Notes: generated by a model from the sequence alone, not told the origin. A DNA stretch of 64,000 bases from JALOAT01 sp050179875 (GCA_050179875.1 JBFXES010000001.1:1-64000); one strand, 5' to 3'; positions 23,349 to 31,316 are shown, numbered from the stretch's first letter. Translations and numbers: made by a program.

Positions 23349-24299
23349 TCAGGCCTTGGCCATGGCCGGGCGGCGCAGGCGCTGCACGGCCATCACCGCC
23401 AGCAGCACCAGCGCGCCGGTGATCACGCCGCCTACCGCGTTCACCAGCGGCGGCGTCAGCGCGGCGAGGATGCCGCCGAGGGCGGGCAGGGCGCCGACCC
23501 AGTGCGTCGCGCTCTCCACCAGGTGATGGGCGGCCGGGATGCCGTGCATCACGATGCCGCCGCCCACCAGGAACATGGCCGCGGTGCCGGCCACGGACAA
23601 GGCCTTCATGAGCCAGGGCGCCGCGCGCAGCAGGCCGGCGCCGACGCGGCGTTGCAGCGCCGTTAACGCGCCTTCGCCGTGTCGCTGCGAAAGGTACAGC
23701 CCGGCGTCGTCCATTTTCACGATGCCGGCCACCAGGCCATACACGCCCACGGTGATGGCGACGGCGATGCCCACCAGCACGGTGAGCTGGGTGAGGAAGG
23801 GCGCGTCGGTGACCGTGCCGAGGGTGATGGCGATGATCTCCGCCGAGAGCACGAAGTCGGTGCGGATGGCACCGCGGATCTTCTCCTGCTCCAGCGCCAC
23901 CAGATCCGCGGCCGGATCGGCCAGCGCCTGCAAGGTCTGCGCGTGGTGCACCTCCTCTTCGGCCTTGTGCAGGAAACGGTGCGCCAGTTTCTCCACGCCC
24001 TCGAAGCACAGGAAGGCGCCGCCGATCATCAGCAGCGGCACCACCAGCCACGGCACGAAGGCGCTGATGGCCAGCGCCACCGGCACCAGGATGGCCTTGT
24101 TCATCAGCGAGCCCTTGGCCACCGCCCACACCACCGGCAGTTCGCGCTCCGGATTCACGCCCGTGACCTGCTGCGCGTTGAGGGCGAGGTCGTCGCCGAG
24201 CACACCGGCAGTCTTTTTGCCGGCGACCTTCGCCAGCACGGCGACGTCGTCGAGCACGGAGGCGATATCGTCGATGAGGATGAACAGACTGCTGGCCAT
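23349..24299 (-). CDS. DUF808 family inner-membrane protein
   Basis: A 316-residue protein with the DUF808 signature start, SSLFILIDDIASVLDDVAVL, then KVAGKKTAGVLGDDLALNAQQ and about five to six hydrophobic helices (about 65-100, 150-190, 235-260, 280-305). The family is widespread, of unknown function, and sometimes linked with membrane stress. ATG 24299 is preceded by GGGAG. It is convergent with the CsrA-like gene, the two stops being 15 bases apart. Confidence 0.88.
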   Translation of the reverse strand: MASSLFILIDDIASVLDDVAVLAKVAGKKTAGVLGDDLALNAQQVTGVNPERELPVVWAVAKGSLMNKAILVPVALAISAFVPWLVVPLLMIGGAFLCFEGVEKLAHRFLHKAEEEVHHAQTLQALADPAADLVALEQEKIRGAIRTDFVLSAEIIAITLGTVTDAPFLTQLTVLVGIAVAITVGVYGLVAGIVKMDDAGLYLSQRHGEGALTALQRRVGAGLLRAAPWLMKALSVAGTAAMFLVGGGIVMHGIPAAHHLVESATHWVGALPALGGILAALTPPLVNAVGGVITGALVLLAVMAVQRLRRPAMAKA

Positions 24300-24400
24300 G
24301 CGGTGGCTCCCGGGAAATGACGGCCGATCATACCCCAGGGGTTGGAGCGCGCGCCGGCGTGGATTCATGGGCGACAGGGGCCGTCGCACCGGCATGAAAA

Positions 24401-24424
24401 ATCGCGGCCTGAGGCCGCTCCCAC
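24401..24424. repeat. Single arm of the REP-like element
   Basis: A 24-base sequence beginning ATCGCGGCCTGAGGCCGCTC matches the arms of the element at 7205-7270 with one difference. It contains an internal palindrome (GCGGCCTGAGGCCGC) able to fold by itself. It lies between the stop of the small acidic protein gene and the DUF808 gene. Confidence 0.8.
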
Positions 24425-24428
24425 GGCC

Positions 24429-24641
24429 TCAGGGTTTACTGTCTTCCTCTTCCTTTTTGGTTTCCTGCTCCTGCTCTTCGGCGACTTCCAGCCAATAGGG
24501 TTCGGCCTCGCAGGCGCAGACGGGATCGCCCCATTCGGGCTCGCTGGTATCGATGCGCACCGAGATGCGGCCGCTTGCCTTGGGCTTGGCCGCCGCCTCC
24601 TCGCCCGCAGGCCGATCGGAATGGTCTTTGGTATCGGTCAT
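24429..24641 (-). CDS. Small acidic protein with CxC motif
   Basis: A 70-residue hydrophilic protein with no membrane segment. It contains VCACEAEPYW in the middle and a Glu/Lys-rich tail (EVAEEQEQETKKEEEDSKP). Function unknown. ATG 24641 has GGAG upstream (GTGGAGTGTCGCC). The stop is four bases from the REP-like arm. Confidence 0.65.
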   Translation of the reverse strand: MTDTKDHSDRPAGEEAAAKPKASGRISVRIDTSEPEWGDPVCACEAEPYWLEVAEEQEQETKKEEEDSKP

Positions 24642-24690
24642 GGCGACACTCCACGGTTTGCCCTCGTCTTCCCCTAAAGCTAGCTTTCTG

Positions 24691-25587
24691 TCAGCCTCCA
24701 GCCCGCGTCGTCTCACCACGTCCATGCCCAACATGCGCGCCGGCCTCCACGGCGCGCAGCCACGCGGCCATCGAATACAACCCGGCGGTGAGGTACATCA
24801 GCCCTGCCGGGACCCACATGACCAGCCCGGCCAGTTGCTGATCCTCCAGCGCCGTCCAGCCGAAGGGCGCGGCATGGCGATAGCTGGGGTAGAGCGGTGT
24901 GGTGGCGAAGGTGAGCAGCGCACCCAGCAGCCCCGAGTGCATCACCGTGGCCAGGGACCAGAACGCCCCCGCACCGTGGTGAGCGGCCGCGTTGCGCCCT
25001 GCGTGCAACAGGCTGTACCAGAACAGCAGGGCGGTGAACAAAAAGCTGCCGTGCTCCAGCACATGCACCGGTTCGCTGGCGAGTGCGGCTTCATAGGGGC
25101 CGGGTGCGTGCCAGAACCACACGGTCAAGCCGTGCAGCAGGAAGGCCACGAACGGGCGTGTGAGCGCCGCGGCCCGGCCCAGCAACCAGCGACGCACCAC
25201 GGGCGGGCTGCCGCGCAGCAGTGGCGCCATGGGCGCGCCCAGCGCCAGCAGCGGCGCGGCCACCGCCATGATCAGCATGTGCTGGACCATGTGCATGCTG
25301 AAGCTCGTCGCCGCGAGCGCATCGAGGGGGCCGACGAGCGCGGCTCCCAGTGCCGACAGCGCAAGACCGAAGCAGGCCGCACGCCACGCCGGGAGTCTGC
25401 GCGCATCACGTGGATGCCGCCACAGCGCGCGCACGCGCAGGCCGTAGGCGAAGGCCGCGCACCCAAGCGCGATGAGCGTGATGAACTCTATCGGCCCGAT
25501 GGCTTCCGCTTCCTGGTGCGCGCGCGCCAACAGCGGCGCTGCCGTCATGGCAGCCGCGAAGAGCCTGCGTGTGCGCGACAGGGCCAT
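24691..25587 (-). CDS. ctaG: Cytochrome c oxidase assembly protein, CtaG (caa3) family
   Basis: A 298-residue polytopic membrane protein of the Caa3_CtaG family. It has about seven helices and the typical His-rich segments in helices: SFSMHMVQHMLIMAVAAPLL (about 98-117), LHGLTVWFWHAPGPYEAAL, HVLEHGSFLFTALLFWY, and a C-terminal DQQLAGLVMWVPAGLMYL. The family helps place copper in cytochrome oxidases, consistent with, but not linked to, the copper operon 11 kb away. ATG 25587 is at the right distance before the first helix, though its ribosome-binding site is poor. It is divergent from pspA, 85 bases away. Confidence 0.88.
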   Translation of the reverse strand: MALSRTRRLFAAAMTAAPLLARAHQEAEAIGPIEFITLIALGCAAFAYGLRVRALWRHPRDARRLPAWRAACFGLALSALGAALVGPLDALAATSFSMHMVQHMLIMAVAAPLLALGAPMAPLLRGSPPVVRRWLLGRAAALTRPFVAFLLHGLTVWFWHAPGPYEAALASEPVHVLEHGSFLFTALLFWYSLLHAGRNAAAHHGAGAFWSLATVMHSGLLGALLTFATTPLYPSYRHAAPFGWTALEDQQLAGLVMWVPAGLMYLTAGLYSMAAWLRAVEAGAHVGHGRGETTRAGG

Positions 25588-25672
25588 GGTTCTACCGTAG
25601 TCCAGCCGTGGCCTATGCTCGGATTGATGACCCACCGCCTCGCGCGGCCTGCGCGCAAACAGGAGGCATTCC

Positions 25673-26392
25673 ATGGGCGTGCTGTCCAGGCTGGCGACCC
25701 TGCTCAAGGCCAAGATGAACCAGATGCTGTCGGCGTCCGAGGACCCCGCAGCCATGCTGGATTACTCCTATGACAAGCAACGCGAGCTGCTGCAGGACGT
25801 GAAGCGCGGCATCGTGGAAGTGGTGACCTCGCGGCGGCGCCTGGAACTGCAGGCGGAAAAGCTGCGCGGGAACATCGCCAGGCTGGAGAAGCAGTCGCGC
25901 GACGCGCTCGCGGCGGGACGCGAGGACCTCGCCCGCCTGGCCATACAGCGCAAGCAGGCCGCGAGCCGGCAGATCGAGGGGCTGCAAAACCAGATCGCCG
26001 ATCTGGAGCAGGAACAACAGAACCTGGAAGCGGCCGAGTCCAAGCTCGCCGCCAAGGTGGAGGGCTTCCGCAGCCGCAAGGAAGTCACCAAGGCGCGCTA
26101 CTCCGCCGCCGAGGCGCAGGTGCGCATCGGCGAGGCGGCCACCGGGCTGTCGGAGGAAATGGCGTCCGTCGGCCTCGCCATCGAACGCGCGGAAAACAAG
26201 ACCGAGGACATGCGTGCACGCGCCTCCGCCATCGACGAACTGGTGGCGGCCGGCACTCTCGACGAACTCGGCTCGCCCGCGGCGGACAGGCTGGACCGCG
26301 AGCTGGCCCGGATGACCGCCGCGCAGAGCGTGGAAGCGGAACTGGCCGCGTTGAAACAGCAGGTGGGATCACAGGAGGCGAGGCCTTCCTAG
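25673..26392 (+). CDS. pspA: Phage shock protein A (PspA/IM30 family)
   Basis: A 239-residue ESCRT-III-like coiled-coil protein that assembles on the inner membrane under envelope stress. The N-terminal amphipathic helix (GVLSRLATLLKAKMNQML) and the PspA core (EDPAAMLDYSYDKQRELLQD) are clear, followed by about 150 residues of continuous heptads. CAGGAGG precedes the ATG. The next gene encodes PspAA, and the partners PspAB and HtpX lie 1-3 kb away on the opposite strand. No pspBCF genes are present, so this is the PspA-PspAA-PspAB-HtpX version of the system. Confidence 0.93.
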   Translation: MGVLSRLATLLKAKMNQMLSASEDPAAMLDYSYDKQRELLQDVKRGIVEVVTSRRRLELQAEKLRGNIARLEKQSRDALAAGREDLARLAIQRKQAASRQIEGLQNQIADLEQEQQNLEAAESKLAAKVEGFRSRKEVTKARYSAAEAQVRIGEAATGLSEEMASVGLAIERAENKTEDMRARASAIDELVAAGTLDELGSPAADRLDRELARMTAAQSVEAELAALKQQVGSQEARPS

Positions 26393-26439
26393 AAATCGCG
26401 ACCATCGCCCACGGGCTGGGCGCCTACGGAGGAGCAAGG

Positions 26440-26718
26440 ATGATTGTGCGGATTCTCGACGAAGGCCAATACCGACTCGATAGCGCCTATCTCGATCGCC
26501 TGAACGAGATCGACGACATGCTGGTGGCCGTGGTCGCGGGCGAAAGCGGTCAGGACTTCGAGCCCCTGTTCCAGCAGATGCTTCAACTGGTGCGCGAACA
26601 CGGCAAGCCCGTCGCCGATGACGAACTGGTCACCTCGGACGTGGTCCTCCCCAGTCCCTCCATGCACCTGGACGACATCAAGGCGCTGTTCACGGGCGAG
26701 GGCGTGGTGCCGGGCTGA
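26440..26718 (+). CDS. pspAA: PspA-associated protein PspAA
   Basis: A 92-residue protein matching the PspAA family as I recall it: opening MIVRILDEGQYRLDSAYLDR, then LNEIDDMLV, a helical middle, and the closing DDELVTSDVVLPSPSMHLDD with KALFTGEGVVPG. It occurs almost only beside PspA and is thought to be a partner of it. GGAGGAGCAAGG precedes the ATG. It is 47 bases downstream of pspA, so the two are one operon, and 35 bases later the palindromic repeat array starts. Confidence 0.88.
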   Translation: MIVRILDEGQYRLDSAYLDRLNEIDDMLVAVVAGESGQDFEPLFQQMLQLVREHGKPVADDELVTSDVVLPSPSMHLDDIKALFTGEGVVPG

Positions 26719-26752
26719 AACGCGGCGGGACAGGCCACGGCGACCTATTGAG

Positions 26753-27550
26753 GCCGCGCATTCGCCAACGGAAGAAGGCCGTCGCAGGAGCCCACACCGT
26801 GGGCGAACGCCTTTCATCCGCGGCGGTGACCGAAGCCGCGTTCGCCGACGATGTCGGCTCCTACCGAAGCAGGCGGTTGTAGGAGCCCACACCGTGGGCG
26901 AACGCCTTTTATCCGCTGTGGCCTGTCGAACCGCGCGTTCGCCGACGATATCGGCTCCTACGGAAGCAGGCCGTTGTAGGAGCCCACACCGTGGGCGAAT
27001 GCCTTTCAGCCGCTGTGGCCTGTCGAACCGCGCATTCGCCGACGATGTCGGCTCCTACGGAAGAAGGCCGTCGTAGGAGCCCACACCGTGGGCGAATGCC
27101 TTTCAGCCGCTGTGGCCTGTCGAACCGCGCATTCGCCGACGATGTCGGCTCCTACGGAAGCAGGCGGTTGTAGGAGCCCACACCGTGGGCGAAGGCCTTT
27201 CAGCCGCCGTGGCTCACCGGCCGGCGCAATTCGCCGACGATGTCGGCTCCTACGGAAGCAGGCGGGTGTAGGAGCCCACACCGTGGGCGAATGCCTTTCA
27301 GCCGCCGTGGTTCACCGGACCCGCGCAATTCGCCGACGATATCGGCTCCTACGGAAGAAGGCCGTTGTAGGAGCCCACACCGTGGGCGAATGCCTTTCAG
27401 CCGCCGTGGCTCACCGGCCGGCGCAATTCGCCGACGATGTCGGCTCCTACGGAAGAAGGTGGGTTGTAGGAGCCCACACCGTGGGCGAATGCCTTTCAGC
27501 CGCTGTGGCCTGTCGAACCGCGCATTCGCCGACGATGTCGGCCCCTACGG
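26753..27550. repeat. Tandem array of eight palindromic 95-99 bp repeats
   Basis: Units start at 26784, 26879, 26976, 27073, 27170, 27268, 27367 and 27466, with a partial unit before the first. Each is a long imperfect palindrome: outer arm GTAGGAGCC/GGCTCCTAC, inner arm GGCGAATGC/GCATTCGCC (for unit four 27073-27081 with 27147-27155 and 27091-27099 with 27129-27137), a central loop, and a 14-18 base spacer (GGAAGMAGGC). Three loop types occur: one in unit 1, a second in units 2-4 and 8, a third in units 5-7. The array fills the gap between the convergent pspA-pspAA and htpX-pspAB operons. Frames running through it are fortuitous because unit lengths are not multiples of three. Confidence 0.95.
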
Positions 27551-27568
27551 GGAACGCGTGTAGGCAAA

Positions 27569-28126
27569 TCAAAGCGGCATGTCCCACAGCGGGAACCAGC
27601 GTTCCTGCTCCTTTTCCAGCGGGAGCTCGTGTTCCATGAGCGATTGCAGCCGCAGCTCCGCCGCGTTGTCGCGCTGGTGTTCGCCGACGCCGGGCACGAG
27701 GGGATAGAAGGCAGCGCGCTTGTAGTTGTAGATCCAGTAGACCGGCTTCATGCCCTGCCGGAACGCGAACACCGCCGCCAGGAGCTGTTCGCCGAAACCG
27801 TGTTCCTGCAAGGTCAGGCTGGCCATGTGCATGGCTGCGATGAGGTCTTCCATGGCGGCGTTCTGCAGGACCACCCAGAGAAAGCCGTGGCCGTCGCGCA
27901 GGAAATCGACGCGCGTGTGGCCGTCGGCGAGGATGGCGCGCACTTCCGCCTCGGCCTCGGCAAAGCGCGTGGAACGTACCGGCCGCAGGCACACGCCGGC
28001 GCGGCCGGCAGGGGCGAGGCCCAGTTCGACGGTGAGCGTGACCGACGCGGTGGCCATGGCGAACAGCGGTTCGAGCGACGACTTCACCGGCCGTGAACGG
28101 CCGAGCAGCGCATCGAGCAGTCTCAT
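27569..28126 (-). CDS. pspAB: PspA-associated protein PspAB
   Basis: A 185-residue soluble protein matching the PspAB family as I recall it: MRLLDALLGRSRP, then SLEPLFAMATASVTL, a middle FGEQLLAAVFAF, and the closing YNYKRAAFYPLVPG, RDNAAELRLQ and RWFPLWDMPL. PspAB occurs with PspA, PspAA and HtpX and is thought to be part of a membrane-stress module. Its start overlaps the htpX stop by 4 bases, so the pair is translationally coupled. Its own stop is only 19 bases from the repeat array. Confidence 0.85.
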   Translation of the reverse strand: MRLLDALLGRSRPVKSSLEPLFAMATASVTLTVELGLAPAGRAGVCLRPVRSTRFAEAEAEVRAILADGHTRVDFLRDGHGFLWVVLQNAAMEDLIAAMHMASLTLQEHGFGEQLLAAVFAFRQGMKPVYWIYNYKRAAFYPLVPGVGEHQRDNAAELRLQSLMEHELPLEKEQERWFPLWDMPL

Positions 28127-29016
28127 CGCCCTTCCATCTGCCGCTCCAGCCGCCGCAGTTGCGCGAGCCGCTTGTCCAGCGGCGGATGGGTGGCGAACAA
28201 CTCGGACATCACGTCGCCGGTGGCGGCCGGGAAGATGAGGAAGGCGTTCATGGCTTCCACCTCGCGCAGGTCACGCGTGGGGATGCGCTGCAGATTGCCG
28301 CTGATCTTCACCAGCGCCGACGACAGCCGCGAGGGCGCGCCGGTGATCACCGCCGCGCCGCGGTCCGCCGCCAGTTCGCGATAGCGCGACAGGGCGCGGA
28401 TGAGAAAGAAGCTGATCACCCACACCGCCAGCGAGGCCAGGTAAACCAACGCGACGCCCGCCGCGTTCTGCCGGCGTCCGCCGAAGGCGCCGGCCCACAT
28501 CAGGCGGCGCATGAGCAGTTGCGCCAAGGTGGCGAAAAAGCTGGCGAGGGTGATCACCATGACGTCGCGATGGCGCACATGACTCAGCTCGTGGGCCAGC
28601 ACCGCCTCGAGCTCACCCGCATCGAGACGCTGCAGCAGACCGGTGGTGACGGCCACCACCGCGGCCTTGGGACTGCGGCCGGTGGCGAAGGCATTGGGCA
28701 AGGAGGTGTTCACCACGGCGATGCGCGGCTTGGGCAGATCCGCCAGCGCGCACAGCCTCTCCACCGTGGCATGCAGGTCAGGCGCCTCTTCGGGCGTCAC
28801 CTCGCGCGCCCCCATGGACCACAGCACGATGCGATCGGAGTAGTAATACTGCAAGCCGAGCAGCACCGCCGCGATGAGCACTACGCCGGCCATGGACATG
28901 CCGCTGCTCCAAAGCACGGCGATGAAGCCGAGGTAGAGCGCGGCGAGGAGGAACATCACCACCAGCATGCGCACGGTGAGCTGCTTGTCTTCCGCGTACC
29001 AGTGGGGCCTTGCCAT
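28123..29016 (-). CDS. htpX: HtpX-like membrane zinc protease of the Psp module
   Basis: A 297-residue M48-family protease. Two N-terminal helices (about residues 15-52), the zinc motif HELSH (about 141-145) and the third ligand in YRELAADRGA are in place; further helices lie around 155-175 and 190-210. It belongs to the subgroup found next to pspAB, acting on damaged inner-membrane proteins. ATG 29016 is chosen over the longer frame because it puts the first helix near the N-terminus. The minus-strand leader carries a cyclic-di-GMP riboswitch and an intrinsic terminator (29084-29238), so expression is probably set by read-through. A TATACT sequence at about 29052-29057 could give a second promoter below the terminator. 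Confidence 0.9.
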   Translation of the reverse strand: MARPHWYAEDKQLTVRMLVVMFLLAALYLGFIAVLWSSGMSMAGVVLIAAVLLGLQYYYSDRIVLWSMGAREVTPEEAPDLHATVERLCALADLPKPRIAVVNTSLPNAFATGRSPKAAVVAVTTGLLQRLDAGELEAVLAHELSHVRHRDVMVITLASFFATLAQLLMRRLMWAGAFGGRRQNAAGVALVYLASLAVWVISFFLIRALSRYRELAADRGAAVITGAPSRLSSALVKISGNLQRIPTRDLREVEAMNAFLIFPAATGDVMSELFATHPPLDKRLAQLRRLERQMEGR

Positions 29017-29083
29017 GGTGATTTCCCGCGGCGACCGCGCCGTTGATCGGAGTATAGAGAGCGGCGGCGCGCCTTCGCGGCGC

Positions 29084-29109
29084 AAAAAAGCGCCGCCTGT
29101 GTCGGCGGC
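29084..29109 (-). terminator. Intrinsic terminator below the c-di-GMP riboswitch
   Basis: On the minus strand a 6-bp GC stem (GCCGCC/GGCGGC; plus coordinates 29104-29109 and 29092-29097) with a 6-base loop is followed by GC and six T residues (29084-29089). It lies 18 bases after the riboswitch closing stem and about 70 bases before the htpX start, the place expected for a regulatory terminator. Confidence 0.8.
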
Positions 29110-29126
29110 CGTACCAAAGGAGAGTG

Positions 29127-29238
29127 GAGGAGGCTGGCAGCCCCGCGATCCTAGAAAGTTAGTCCCGAAGGACGCATCCCTTAGACCGGTGGCTTTGCGC
29201 CCTTGTCTTTCAACAAGTTTGCCTTTATCAGCCTCATC
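29127..29238 (-). promoter_or_regulatory. Class I cyclic-di-GMP riboswitch (GEMM-I)
   Basis: Read on the minus strand, the closing stem P1 pairs 29230-29238 with 29127-29135 (8 of 9 bases). Inside are GGCAAAC (29217-29223), a stem CTTGT/ACAAG with the GAAA-bearing loop (29202-29217), the hallmark GCGCAAAGCC (29191-29200), CCGGTCTAA (29181-29188), a second arm with a UUCG-like apex, and the closing GCGGGGCTGCC (29136-29146). These blocks follow the order and spacing of the Vibrio Vc2 aptamer. An intrinsic terminator follows, then htpX-pspAB. The effector and the on/off direction are inferred from the family. Confidence 0.88.
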
Positions 29239-29410
29239 TTGAGCCTAGGCGGTCGCGCTCCGTCCTCCATGAACACTCCGCGGAAAAACCGCCCACGCGA
29301 TTGCGCAGGACCCTTCAAGCGATTGACGACCACGCCCCGCGCCGTGGTGGCGCCGACCCGGCGTCTTGCAGCAGAATTCACCCGCCAGACCGAGAACGCC
29401 CCGGGGAATC

Positions 29411-30010
29411 ATGCGTCCACTGATCACGCTCATCGCCGTCACACTGCTCGCAGGCTGCACCACGGCGCCGCCGCGCAACCTGGACAATTCCTGCGCCATT
29501 TTCGAGGAATACCGGGGCTGGTATCGCGCCACCAAACGGGTGCAGGAGAAATACGGTCTGCCCCAGCACGTGCAGCTCGCCATCGTGCATCAGGAATCCC
29601 GCTTCAACGCCGACGCGAAGACGCCGCGCCGTTATCTGCTGGGCTTCATTCCCTGGCGGCGCGCCTCCACCGCCTACGGCTACGCGCAGGTGAAGGACGA
29701 GACCTGGTCCTGGTACCAGCGCAAGAGCGGCAACTGGATGGCCTCGCGCGACGATTTCGCCGACGCGGTGGAATTCATCGGCTGGTACAGCGACATCAGC
29801 CAGCGCACCCTGGGGATCTCCAAATGGGATGCGCGTCGGCAATACCTCGCCTATCACGAGGGTCACGGCGGTTATCAGCGCAAGACCTATCTGAAGAAAC
29901 CCTGGCTGATGGACGTGGCGCGCAAGGTCGAGGCACGCGCGGCGCGCTACAACGCGCAACTGAAGACCTGCCGCGCGGAGCTGGAAGGACCGTGGTGGTG
30001 GCCGTTCTGA
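29411..30010 (+). CDS. Lipoprotein with lytic-transglycosylase (SLT) domain
   Basis: A 199-residue lipoprotein: lipobox LLAGC (Cys16), then a small SLT-type lysozyme fold. VQLAIVHQESRFNADAKTPR carries the catalytic Glu (HQES), and AYGYAQVKDETW matches the usual GxxQ motif of these enzymes. The insertion RYLLGFIPWRR between them is characteristic of a subgroup of short transglycosylases. Likely to cleave glycan strands at the outer membrane. The gene is divergent from the riboswitch-controlled htpX operon; its promoter must lie in the same 170 bases. ATG 29411 is chosen for the signal peptide. Confidence 0.82.
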   Translation: MRPLITLIAVTLLAGCTTAPPRNLDNSCAIFEEYRGWYRATKRVQEKYGLPQHVQLAIVHQESRFNADAKTPRRYLLGFIPWRRASTAYGYAQVKDETWSWYQRKSGNWMASRDDFADAVEFIGWYSDISQRTLGISKWDARRQYLAYHEGHGGYQRKTYLKKPWLMDVARKVEARAARYNAQLKTCRAELEGPWWWPF

Positions 30011-30014
30011 GGAC

Positions 30015-30037
30015 GCGGCGGGGCATGGCCCCGCCGC
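30015..30037. terminator. Hairpin between convergent genes
   Basis: A perfect 10-bp GC stem (30015-30024 with 30028-30037) lies between the stops of the transglycosylase gene (plus) and the metallohydrolase gene (minus). It has no T-tract but its place suggests a shared terminator. Confidence 0.5.
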
Positions 30038-30043
30038 TGTGCA

Positions 30044-30886
30044 TCACTTGAGGGTCTTGCCTTCGAACACCAGGGCCTGGCCCGGTTCGATGACGCGCGC
30101 GCCCACGCGCAGCCGCCCGGCCTCGGCCACGAAGGCCTTCATGTCCTGCGCCAGCAGGGGGAAGGTGCCCCAGTGCATGGGCACGGCGGTGCGGGCGCCC
30201 ACGGCCTTGGCCGCACGGGCCGCCACCTCGGGTCCCATGGTGAAGTGCCCGCCTGCCGAGAGCAGGGCGAGGTCGGGCGCATAGCGCTCGCCGATGTACT
30301 GCATGTCGGAGAAATAGTCCGTGTCGCCCGTGTGGTAGATCACCGGGCCGCCCTCGATGCTCACCACGAAACCGGCGGGAGTGCCCGCGTACACCACGGC
30401 CGGCGCATTGGGGTCCTTTTCCGCCAGCGGGTTGTCCATGCCGGCGGAATGCCTGGCGTCCGTCATGGCCACGCGCACCTCGCCGTCGGCGATGCGGATC
30501 TCGCCGCCCATGTTCATCATGGTGGGCATGCCGAACTGGCCCTCCGGGTAGCCGCGCAGCTTCACCATCTGCCGGCCCAGTTCGGGCATGGCGACCAGCG
30601 TGGCGCCGGTCTTCTTCGCCAGGTCGGCGGCGTCGGCGATGTGATCGGTATGGCCGTGCGTGAGCAGGATGTAATCCACCCGCTTCACCTGCGCCAGCGG
30701 GTCCTTGCCCCCTGCGGCCGCGGGATTCTTCGGGTTCTTGAGCCAGGGGTCGATCATGAGCACGGCGCCCTTGGGGGTGACCACCTCGAAGGTGGCGTGG
30801 CCGTGCCAGATCACGCGCGTCTCTGCGGCGAAACCGGCTGCGCACCAGCCGAGCGCGATGACAAGGAGTGCTACACGTTTACGCAT
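30044..30886 (-). CDS. Exported metallo-beta-lactamase-fold hydrolase (UPF0173/UlaG-like)
   Basis: A 280-residue protein with a signal peptide (RVALLVIALGWCAAGFAA) and a metallo-beta-lactamase fold of the UPF0173 metal-dependent hydrolase type. Metal motifs: WHGHATFEV at the first strand, THGHTDHI (about residues 76-83), the DARHSAGMDN His, and YHTGDTDY. Most family members are cytoplasmic, so the signal peptide is notable. Substrate unknown. GGAGAGGGACC precedes the ATG. Confidence 0.85.
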   Translation of the reverse strand: MRKRVALLVIALGWCAAGFAAETRVIWHGHATFEVVTPKGAVLMIDPWLKNPKNPAAAGGKDPLAQVKRVDYILLTHGHTDHIADAADLAKKTGATLVAMPELGRQMVKLRGYPEGQFGMPTMMNMGGEIRIADGEVRVAMTDARHSAGMDNPLAEKDPNAPAVVYAGTPAGFVVSIEGGPVIYHTGDTDYFSDMQYIGERYAPDLALLSAGGHFTMGPEVAARAAKAVGARTAVPMHWGTFPLLAQDMKAFVAEAGRLRVGARVIEPGQALVFEGKTLK

Positions 30887-30961
30887 GGTCCCTCTCCGGA
30901 TTGTTGTTGTGAGAGAAGAACATAGCAGCGGCCCGGACTAACGTGAAGCGGGAGAACGGTC

Positions 30962-31316
30962 ATGGACATGCGACGGTGCTCGGCGCGCGAGGTGCTCGAT
31001 GATCACCTGGAACTGGCCAGGTCCTGGGACTTCGAAGGGGATTTGGTCCGCGGAGGACATCGTGCTTCTGACGAGCTACGGCGTGTTCCGCGGGCTGGAG
31101 GGCGTGCGTGCGAAGGTGCGTTTGCTGAACGAGCACTTGCCGGGCGGACGCTGGACCTATCGCACCGTGATGGCGGACGGCGAGATGGGTTTCCTTGAAT
31201 GGACTGCGGAGGCGGACAACGGCGCGCGCGTGGAAGACGGCGCCGACTCCTACCTGATTCGCGACGGCCGCATCCATGCCATGACCATCCACTACACGGT
31301 GCTGCCGCCGCGCTGA
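30962..31316 (+). pseudogene. NTF2-like (SnoaL) protein gene with a frameshift
   Basis: Two overlapping frames join into one SnoaL/NTF2-like protein. The N-terminal part (REVLDDHLELARSWDFEGDL) is read from ATG 30962, and the rest (EDIVLLTSYGVFRGLEGVRA, through RTVMADGEMGFLEWTAEADN, to SYLIRDGRIHAMTIHYTVLP) from the frame that is one base ahead. The change of frame falls near 31040-31055, where one extra base (or two missing) would restore a protein of about 118 residues. It is either a young pseudogene or a sequencing error. The C-terminal frame has its own ATG at 30999, but its first 15 residues make no sense for the fold. Confidence 0.7.

Noticed and set aside
26753..27550. Regular repeats as a CRISPR array
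   Set aside because: The repeated unit is about 97 bp with internal palindromes and only 14-18 base conserved spacers; no unique spacers and no cas genes.
27088..27639. Long open frame of 183 codons through the repeat array
   Set aside because: It runs through tandem non-coding repeats whose length is not a multiple of three, and has no ribosome-binding site.
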